Origin: Papaver somniferum | Lineage: Eukaryota > Streptophyta > Magnoliopsida > Ranunculales > Papaveraceae | Direction of reading: 5' to 3' | Assembly: GCF_003573695.1 (NCBI RefSeq) | Contig: NC_039362.1 | Location: forward strand, 110,711,120 to 110,775,119 | Length of the DNA: 64,000 nt | Shown here: piece after piece, positions 57,730 through 64,000 of the stretch | How positions within the stretch are numbered: the stretch's first letter is position 1 | Layout: every line of letters starts with the position of its first letter | Notes under the pieces: generated by a model | Database searches by the model: none | What the model saw: only the letters and a program-made list of their open reading frames with translations | Told to the model about the DNA's origin: nothing | Made by a program: the position numbers and the translations under genes

Positions 57730-60632
57730 ATGCCTCACAGTGGCCACAAACATGAGAAAAACTGAAAAGACGTCCAAAAATATCTTGATGAGAAAGGTTT
57801 CACACTTTCTACCATTCCTGGTGAAAGTGCCAAGTCAATTCTTTCTATCAAACTTTTCTATGATCAACATTGTGATGATCAATCAATCATAATTTCGCTA
57901 GGTAAAATTCTCGCAGGTCTCCCCATTCCTCTTTATGACCCAGATATTCCTCTGTTCTATGAAATTCTCGCTCACTCCGGATTTTCGCGAGCTATCTTCC
58001 AATTGAGTGGGGATTGCATCCGTCTGATGCTGGAGTTCGCTAACCGTAGTGATGGTAAAGGATCTCTTTACTCCAAAGAACTTAGGGATCCTAAATTCGC
58101 AGACTTGGAGATAATTGCTGAAAAATACACAGTAGCGAGTTTCTTTGAAAATTATGAATTGATCCCCATGAAGAAAGTGAATACTCGCTGGGGTATTCGC
58201 TTGAAAAGGAAAGATAATATTGATGAAGCTAAAATACTCATGCAAGACATTGATTGGCACTCTGGTAAGAACACAACTCCTCGCCAATCAAAAGATGATA
58301 AATGGTGTGATTTTCCCTTGATGCTGAAAGGACCTTACATTGCTGGGTCAAATGTTCTTCCTGAGAATCTCTCTTCTTATCAACCTTGGGTATTCTCTTG
58401 GCCTGAGAAGGATAAAGAGGTATGTCTCTTCCAGTTTCACCCACTTTATATTTCTTTATTTGTCTTTATTCTTTTGTTCGCTGATTCTTACGATATTCTA
58501 CAGATCCAGAAACTGAAGGATAGCTATCACAGGACTGGGAAGGCTAGTACCTTGTTAGCTCTTCGCTCATACACAGATGAGGTAAGAAATATTCTCTTAT
58601 GATTTTAAACAGTATATTGTTGCCTCTATTTCTTATTTCTATCTGTGTGTGAAGATTATTGCTGAAATAGAAGAGCCTTCCAATGTTGCGAAGACTGGTG
58701 ATAAAGGCAAAGATGCTCTTCGCAGGGAAAAACCAACTGCTCCTCCTTCAAAGAAGAGAAAAATCCGTTCTTCCTCTCCTTCAAATATTCTTTCTCATGA
58801 AAACTCTGAGAGTGATGAGGATGATGAGGATAATGATGACCTTGCTGCAAATGAAGATTCTACATCTGAATCTTCTATGGCTAAGCTCTCTGGCATGTTT
58901 TCTGATACTTGGCAAGGAATGGGAGATAATCAATTCGCTAATACCTGCAAAGCTCTCGCTACGATTTGCGATGTTCCTTTAATGGATGGTGATAATTCTC
59001 TTCGCGGAGTTTCTAGATCAGTTACTCCCAACTTCCTGCATTCTCTTAATAGTATGGTATGCTTTCGTATTTTTAGTTCTTCATTACTGTAACTCAAAAT
59101 CTCTTTCTATTTTAATACTTTTTACATTTTCTCGCAGGCTGGAAAAGCTTCTTTTGCTGTTGCCTCAGATCTGGAGAGGAAACGCGAAATTCTTGAAAAG
59201 AAAAATTTTCAATTTCGTGCAAAGAATGAGGAATTGGAAATTGAAGTCAAAGATCTTCGCGAGAAGAACAAACAACTAGAAATTGATTCTTCTTCGTACA
59301 AGAATAAAATCTCTAGTCTTCAGCAAGCTAATAATCAACTCTATGGTATGTTTATTTTTCTCCTTTCCCTTCATTCATTCATCCGGTTGTTTTATCTTAT
59401 TTGATTAATCCTTTTTGTAGACATTTATGGTCTTTCTGATGAAGCTACCATTCTTCGTTCATTTCCTAATGCCTTGGACAATGATACCCTTCTTGAGCGT
59501 CTTAATAAATCTTTAAATAGTTTCTCAAATGATAAAATTTCATCTCTTTCTCTGAATGAACTGAGATCCAAATTTTGCCTCTTAGAGATTGACCATAGAT
59601 CTAGTTTAGGTTTAGCCAACCGATTTAAGCGTCTCTTTCTTAATTCTAAAGAGAAAATCAATGAGCTAAGAACCAAAATTAGCGGTCTCATAGATGATAA
59701 GGATCGCATCTCTGATCAAGGTGCTAAGGCTTTGGCGAAATTCCAAGAGACCCTTCTTGAAGTTCAACTTTAACGAGATAAAGCTAACCACAAGAATACC
59801 GAGCTCTGCGAAAGAGAAAACCAAATTCGTTCTCGTCACCTTATAAATAATGAGGATGAATTCGCTTGGGCTGCGAAAATCTTAGACAATGCCAGAAAAG
59901 ATTTAGGTGAAAATCTTAGACAATGCCAGAAATTCCAAGAGACCCTTCTTGAAGTTCAACTTTAACGAGATAAAGCTAACCACAAGAATACCGAGCTCTG
60001 CGAAAGAGAAAACCAAATTCGTTCTCGTCACCTTATAAATAATGAGGATGAATTCGCTTGGGCTGCGAAAATCTTAGACAATGCCAGAAAAGATTTAGGT
60101 GTAAATGTTAGTCTCCAAGTTGAGCATACAGCCTTGATTAGAGATATGATTTCTTACAGAGAAGGTTATTAACTGTTCTTCTTCACTAATCTTTTGTTTC
60201 TTATGAATTTTCATCAAGTTATTAATTGATTGCCTTTTGCTCGCAGATTCTGAAAGTAGATATCGCGAAAGAATTGAGGAACTTGAAGATGAAAAAGAGG
60301 AACTCGCAAAGAATATTTCTTCTCGCAACGATAAGTATTCTAGATTAAAGAATCAAATCAAGATCACTGTTGCGAACTTTAAGAACGATGCTATGCATTT
60401 TCGCAATCAAACTATTCAAATGGTTTGTGATGACCATAGTATTCCTCATTCTGATTATCCTTGTCTCTTGGAGGAGATCCCAAAGAACATTCCTAGTCTG
60501 ACTATTTCTGATAGCGAAGCTGATGATGAAGAATCTGATGGTGATGAAGGTTCTGATGGAGATAAAAGTTCTGATGCAGACGAAGAAGGGAACAAGTCTT
60601 ATGAAGATGATGAAGGATCAACTAAGAAGTAG
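57730..60632 (+). pseudogene. Antisense six-exon gene of Tat 3 (coiled-coil protein, acidic tail), broken by stops
   Basis: Exons 57730-58419, 58504-58581, 58655-59056, 59138-59345, 59421-60164 and 60247-60632, stop TAG. The lengths add to 2,508 bp, exactly 836 codons, so all introns are phase-compatible. Every intron is GT-AG. The N-terminal domain (exons 1-2) contains GLPIPLYDPDIPLFYEILAH and GDCIRLMLEFANR. Exon 3 has a basic, probably nuclear-targeting run (PPSKKRKIRS) and an acidic run. Exons 4-6 are coiled coil with a D/E/S tail ending DDEGSTKK. TGA at codon 12 and TAA within both copies of a 192-bp duplication (59737-60120) break it. The start is the one shared with Tat 1. It is similar to 20911-23624 and of unknown function. 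Confidence 0.85.
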
Positions 60633-61192
60633 TCTTTGTTTCTTTCTTTAATCTTCTGTAATACTTGTACATTTATTCCTTCTTTATGTATATTTGCGAA
60701 TTCTTTTGGTTCTCCATATTCCTTAATATATGAGTTTCTTTCATTTTGACCTGCATTCATTAAAACAATTCTTCCTTGCAATATGGTTACTCAATATAAT
60801 CATTAATTTTTTAATTTTTTCGTAAATCTATCATGTGGAGACAAATAACATTCTCTAATTTCATTCATTCCCATACTTGCCTCTGTTATTTGTATTCAAA
60901 TGAGAGATTTTGCAGATTTTTCTTATTTTGTGCCTCAACTTCGCAGTTGTTTATGTACAATTTCGCAATCATGTGCAAAGTGAATTTTGATTCTTTTCAA
61001 AATCTCATCCCTGTGTGGTCTTATTTTTCCTTCCTAGTTAAAGGTCTTATTATGCCACCTCTTGTCATTGCGACAAAATCGCAGGACGTCCTTGCACTTT
61101 CATGCAAACACACATTGATCTTGCCTTAACTTTTTTCTTTTGTATTATGGCCTCTTCAGGAATGTTGCGACAATATAACAGGCCTAAATATT
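60633..61192 (-). other. Tat 3 region between antisense gene and conserved block
   Basis: Noncoding. It matches the reverse complement of Tat 1 20400-20900 (e.g. GGTGGCATAATAAGACC). It stops inside the tandem-repeat region at AGGCCTAAATATT, where Tat 4 inserted. Confidence 0.7.
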
Positions 61193-61661
61193 TGTAGGAT
61201 CAGAATCTCGCAGCAATAATACCTCAGCGAAATTATCAACAACACAACACAACAGCTCGCAGAACAATCTTAGAAGTGACATAATAAATGACGTCAGCTA
61301 AAATCATGAGAAGAATGTAATGATTCTGCGAAAATAAGAGAGTTTGCGAGATTAATATTTGTAAGGTTCCGAGAATGTCGCAAGACATATCCGAAAATAA
61401 AGGACAGATTAACTGTCATCCACTAAGTACTTCCCTATAAATAGTCGTTCAATTGTAAAGGAAAGGGAGAGGTCTTTTTTGAGTAAGAAACAAGTAAATA
61501 GGAGAGAGAAAATCTAGAGCAGTGGTTATTCTTGATTCCTTTATCTTTTCTTGTAATATTGTCCAAAGATTCATCAATAAAATTAAGATTGTTAATATAA
61601 AATGAGTTGAATATTAATGAAATCATATGAGGGGTGTAATGTAGGAATTCCTGCAACTACA
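61193..61661 (+). repeat. 5' LTR of Tat 4 (469 bp)
   Basis: TGTAGGATCAG...GCAACTACA, TATA box at 61436-61444, followed by the PBS TGGCGCTAGAAACAGGGA at 61665-61682. Confidence 0.95.
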
Positions 61662-61795
61662 TAATGGCGCTAGAAACAGGGAATATTGAAGATTATTCTA
61701 GAAAAAATTGAAGATTAATATTGAGATTTGTGAAGATTTGGAGTGATTGATTAAGAATTTTACATAATTTCTTGCAATTCGTTAACATTGAAGAA

Positions 61796-61901
61796 ATGGC
61801 TAGAAGAAGAAATACATCAGAACAACCAACTACTGTTAGAAGAAGCAAGAGAATTGCTGGAAGGGAAAGAAGTGAAATGGAGAATCTACTAGAATGAGAA
61901 G
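61796..61901 (+). pseudogene. gag: Start of Tat 4 gag, cut by an insertion
   Basis: Begins MARRRNTSEQPTTVRRSKR as in Tat 1 (16132). One base is lost near 61880 compared with Tat 1, bringing a TGA (61895-61897) just before the insertion at 61902. About 35 codons remain. Confidence 0.8.
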
Positions 61902-64000
61902 TGTAGATGGTGGATTTTCGACAAAGGCTAAATTCGTAAACTCATAATTATACGAAGCTGTGATTCAGCAATCAGACGTGAGTATCGAGACACGGGTCTC
62001 TCATCGAATTCTCAACGGAGAGTACTTTCTCTCAGAGTACATGTAGATATGTAGTCTCACGACTGGATAACGACATATCTCATGAATACTGAAAACTTTC
62101 AGTGATTATTTCTATATAGCATCACGAGATGGACGGCTACTAGACAGCTTGCTCTGCTAGTATAGAGCGACAACGTCTTCAGGAACAAACAACAAGTTTA
62201 CCCTGACTATATAAAGGATATGACTTACCGGCAAGCTCATATCGGGATAATTAATGCTCCTAGACAACTTGCTATGCTAGTATAGATCCACAAAGTTAAT
62301 TATTCCTAATTACAATTGTTCATATTCCATGGTCGAATCCACGACTGGTCCCATGGAATGGCAATAACGATTGTTCTGATTCTATGATCGAATCCACGAC
62401 TTAATAGTAATAACTATATTATCCCATTACTCCGATTTCATGATCGAATCCACGACTGGTCTCATAAATGGTAATAGATAAACCTTAATTACTCCGATTC
62501 TATGGTCGAATCTACGATCCCATGGAATGATAATGCTCACTTTATTATTATGAATTCTTAGTCGAATCCTCAGCTGATCCTATGAATTAATAATAAACAT
62601 CTTATTACTCAGTTTTGTGAATTATTCTCCACTGAATTCCACAATTAGTAATAAATAATCAACAACCGAGCGTCTGAGCTACCTCCAAGTAAACCCCGAT
62701 TCAAATGGTGAAGGTGTATTCAACGATGATACACTAACAGTCACCGCACGAACGAGTATTTCAAAAATACAACGAAACGATGAACCTATGAAAAATAGAG
62801 AAGAAAATAATAAATAATTAAAAATATTGACCAGGGTGCTGGGAGCACGGACACACGACCGACTGACCGTGTCATGGTCAACCCCACACCAGTTTTATAT
62901 TTTTGCATTTTTATTATTTTCCATGATTTTATGAAAATTCTCTCATTTTATCAAATCTCCTTCGTCTCGAGGAAACTCCTCGGTTTCATGGTACTTCCAT
63001 AAATCCGTAAAAATAATATAAAATTAAGGAAAGGAGTGTGGGGCGTGACCATTAGCCAACCGGCCATGCCTTGGTCCCAACCGCCCCCACACCCCAAGGT
63101 TTCTTATTATTTTATTATTATTATTATTTCTCTAATTTCATGAAAAAACTTCTTGATTTCATGGTATTTTTGCACAAATCATCAAATAATAATAAAATAA
63201 AATAAAATATGAAAACTTGTGGGACCGGGCCTTGGCCGTCCGGCCATGCCCTAACCGGTCCCACACACCCCTTTTTTATTAGTTTTCATTGAATTCATCA
63301 AATTCCTTGATTTCATGGTATTTCTCTCAAATTAGGAAAAATTCCCTCAAATCATCAAAATACCTAAAAATATTAAAAAAATAGGGAAACTCGTGGGACC
63401 GGGACCTAGCCGGCCGGCCATGCCTTCCACGGTCCCACACGCCCTTGTTTTTATTATTTTAATATTTTTTGCTTCCTTGAACTTATGAAAACTTTTTCAA
63501 TTCATGGAAACTCCCTAAATTCATCAAATTTCTCAAAATTCATGAATTTTTCATAAAATCATCAAAATATTATAAAATTAAGGAAAAGGCACCACGGGAC
63601 CGTGGTCATGACCGGCCGACCATTCATTGACCACAGCGGTCCCATGCCTCCTCATTCCTTATTTTATAATTATTTTTCATCATCTCATGGTGTTTTCCTC
63701 AGTTTCGTCGAAACCCTAATTTTGGCATATTTTCTCGAATGGATGCTCAATTGCACGCCAGAAAATATCAAAATTCTCAGTACTGAGACGCGGACGCCTT
63801 GGGGACACGAGCACGCTATCTTGACCGACCAAGATTGTCTCTTTGGCTCACGGAAGCCGGTCCCATCAATTTTCATAGTTTTGACCTAATTTGCACAATT
63901 GCTCGTATTAGGTCCAAAAATCTCCCAAACACTTTGGATTTTCATGAAGTGATCGTTAGGCGGTCACGGGACAACCCAGGGCCGGTTTCATGAATCCATG
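61902..64000 (+). mobile_element. LTR of a further retroelement, running off the right edge
   Basis: TGTAGATGGTGG starts directly within the Tat 4 gag after AGAAG (61897-61901), the presumed duplication. No coding region is recognised in 2.1 kb, which fits a long LTR. It contains repeated phrases around ATCCACGACTGG (62330-62530) and five GGGACCGG...CGGTCCCAC modules. The end, PBS and family are outside the window. Confidence 0.55.
62831..63645. repeat. Five GC-rich inverted-repeat modules, period about 175-205 bp
   Basis: Modules at about 62831-62892, 63036-63102, 63219-63270, 63393-63440 and 63594-63645. The clearest have arms GTGGGACCG and CGGTCCCAC enclosing GGCCGGCCATGCC-like cores. They are set in very AT-rich spacers with TTTCATGGTA and AATTCATCAAA phrases. 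Confidence 0.7.

Larger units (their letters stand above)
56893..61192 (-). mobile_element. Ty3/gypsy Tat element 3, reversed, 3' part only in view
   Basis: It lies on the minus strand: 3' LTR (57362-56893), purine tract (57380-57363), then the antisense gene, which therefore reads on the plus strand (57730-60632), and the region next to the conserved block. At 61192 it is cut by Tat 4. The remainder, including any gag-pol, is outside the window. It inserted in the antisense gene of Tat 2. TTTAC (56888-56892) is the presumed duplication. Confidence 0.85.
61193..61901 (+). mobile_element. Ty3/gypsy Tat element 4, 5' end only
   Basis: LTR, PBS and gag start, then cut at 61901 by another LTR element. 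ATATT (61188-61192) is the presumed duplication in Tat 3. Confidence 0.85.

Noticed and set aside
1..64000. CRISPR arrays, bacterial operons or rRNA genes
   Set aside because: No regularly spaced direct repeats with unique spacers, no operon structure and no rRNA sequence. The content is plant nuclear.

Overview
This window is plant nuclear DNA made almost entirely of transposable elements. Evidence: LTR retrotransposons with an initiator-tRNA(Met)-type primer-binding site, Ty3/gypsy pol carrying the second (archaeal-type) RNase H known from plant Tat elements, GT-AG introns, a MuDR-type transposase, LINE RNase H remnants, and AT-rich sequence between elements. A eudicot is likely. The Copia LTR phrases look familiar to me from poppy (Papaver) intergenic DNA, but that is recollection only. 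I find no intact host gene.

Left part (1-9.6 kb): copies of one Copia family on the minus strand. Copy A (1-5666, running off the left edge) has a complete 2.1-kb LTR, a PBS, a broken gag and a small second ORF, but no pol. It abuts, and probably inserted into, the LTR of copy D (5667-6735). A roughly 3-kb candidate Pack-MULE follows (9581-12609). It carries hairpin arrays and an exon resembling a plant FTSHI (FtsH-like AAA) gene.

Centre (13.5-35.8 kb): a resolved nest. An old plus-strand Copia E was split by minus-strand Copia B (14805-32872, TSD CTAAG). One LTR of B received Tat element 1 (15517-24471, TSD CCTAC). The other LTR of B received a 354-bp LINE (30786-31139, 16-bp TSD). Tat 1 has gag and protease but no RT, RNase H or integrase.

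From 35.8 to 40.9 kb there is quiet sequence with SINE-, LINE- and tRNA-derived debris. From about 40.9 kb there is a broken MuDR-type transposase gene, interrupted by a solo Copia LTR (42710-44098, TSD AAACC) and by an unclassified GC-richer block.

Right part (48.7-64 kb): the deepest nest. Copia G sits in the MULE region. Tat 2 (plus; protease, RT, RNase H and integrase but no gag) sits in G. Tat 3 (minus) sits in the antisense gene of Tat 2, Tat 4 (plus) in Tat 3, and another LTR element in the gag of Tat 4.

The most interesting object is the antisense gene of the Tat elements. It lies between pol and the 3' LTR, runs against the element, and appears in three copies of two types. In Tat 1 and Tat 3 it has a TATA-like box, a 73-bp leader intron and six coding exons. 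The introns are phase-compatible in Tat 3 and encode an approximately 835-residue coiled-coil protein with an acidic tail. Nearly all coding regions in the window carry stops or frameshifts. Splits of function, such as gag-only next to pol-only Tat elements and gag-only Copia elements, suggest trans-mobilisation.
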